A DNA stretch of 5,395 bases, from contig JAUILX010000076.1 of assembly GCA_030433395.1 (NCBI GenBank), positions 1-5,395 on the forward strand, written 5' to 3'. Both the position numbers and the translations under genes were made by a program. The notes under the pieces were generated by a model, which worked only from the letters and a program-made list of their open reading frames with translations, had not been told where the DNA came from and made no database searches. This document shows positions 5,237-5,395 of this stretch, piece by piece. Within the stretch, counting starts at the first letter, position 1. Each line of letters begins with the position of its first letter. This DNA is from Chlamydiia bacterium (GTDB taxonomy: Bacteria > Chlamydiota > Chlamydiia > Chlamydiales > JACKPQ01).

Positions 5237-5395
5237 GTGTTTTTCCAAAGGTGATTTTGAAGACATCCTCGTAGTAGTCAACAAAGTGCACCTTGAGTCC
5301 TTTTTTTAAGTAGTCTGGCAGCTCATCATAATCGCGCTGATTCTGTTGTGGAAAAATGATTTGCTTCATTTTTGAGCGGCGCGCAGCAATGAGCT
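5169..5395 (-). CDS. lon: Lon ATP-dependent protease, C-terminal end only, with a basic tail
   Basis: The frame enters from the right edge and ends at TAA at 5169-5171; about 75 residues are visible. LIAARRSKMKQIIFP is the end of the Lon proteolytic domain (compare AARRAGIKTVLIP-type sequences). ELPDYLKKGLKVHFVDYYEDVFKITFG resembles chlamydial Lon C-termini as I remember them. The catalytic Ser-Lys dyad and the AAA module lie outside the window. After ITFG there is a tail of 24 residues with 11 Lys or Arg (ending ARKSSRAKSGK), not part of the usual Lon fold. Most of the tail is encoded by bases that also encode the N-terminus of the next gene. Lon degrades misfolded and regulatory proteins in the cytoplasm and can bind DNA. 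It is the first visible gene of the overlapping minus-strand string, and its promoter is outside. Confidence 0.9.
   Translation of the reverse strand, partial: LIAARRSKMKQIIFPQQNQRDYDELPDYLKKGLKVHFVDYYEDVFKITFGKTHEKKTTKRKPAARKSSRAKSGK

Noticed and set aside
5237..5284. Upstream ATG at 5282-5284 as the start of rfaE2
   Set aside because: The extra 16 residues are read from bases that encode the conserved C-terminus of Lon, and they match nothing in the RfaE2 family. The ATG at 5234-5236 has a better ribosome binding site.

Overview
The window most likely comes from a member of the phylum Chlamydiae, probably an amoeba-associated 'environmental' lineage (Parachlamydiales). The C-terminus of Lon at the right edge and the proximity of lon to the ribonuclease Z gene match the chlamydial lon–rnz neighbourhood as I remember it. 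A stand-alone heptose-1-phosphate adenylyltransferase also argues against the classical Chlamydia species, which lack heptose in their LPS. The assignment rests on recalled protein features, not on a search.

Right half (2767 to 5395, minus strand): a tightly packed gene string, transcribed right to left, of lon (3' end only), rfaE2/hldE C-domain, glpG and rnz. Neighbouring genes overlap by 68, 10 and 4 bases, so they are almost certainly one operon with translational coupling. The products act in cytoplasmic proteolysis (Lon), ADP-heptose synthesis (RfaE2), intramembrane proteolysis (GlpG) and tRNA 3'-end maturation (RNase Z).

Middle (1439 to 2766, minus strand): a gene for an AAA_14/DUF4143-type ATPase of unknown function, 182 bases downstream of rnz. 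The gap holds the most unusual regulatory structure in the window: five TTTACC hexamers spaced 32, 32, 31 and 41 bases apart (3, 3, 3 and 4 helical turns). They run from upstream into the ribosome binding site of the ATPase gene. A good sigma70-type promoter (TTGACA, 16-base spacer, TAGAAT) lies among them, with a perfect 11-base palindrome in its spacer.

Left part (1 to 1422, plus strand): the 3' portion of a proline-rich protein gene of unknown function with an internal duplication of about 103 residues, then a short gene for a probable lipoprotein. The last 53 or so codons of the first gene lie inside a 161-base imperfect palindrome with perfect 26-base terminal inverted repeats. This looks like a MITE-like or palindromic insertion element. 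The lipoprotein gene and the ATPase gene converge with only 16 bases between them. No rRNA, tRNA, CRISPR array or full-length insertion sequence is visible.
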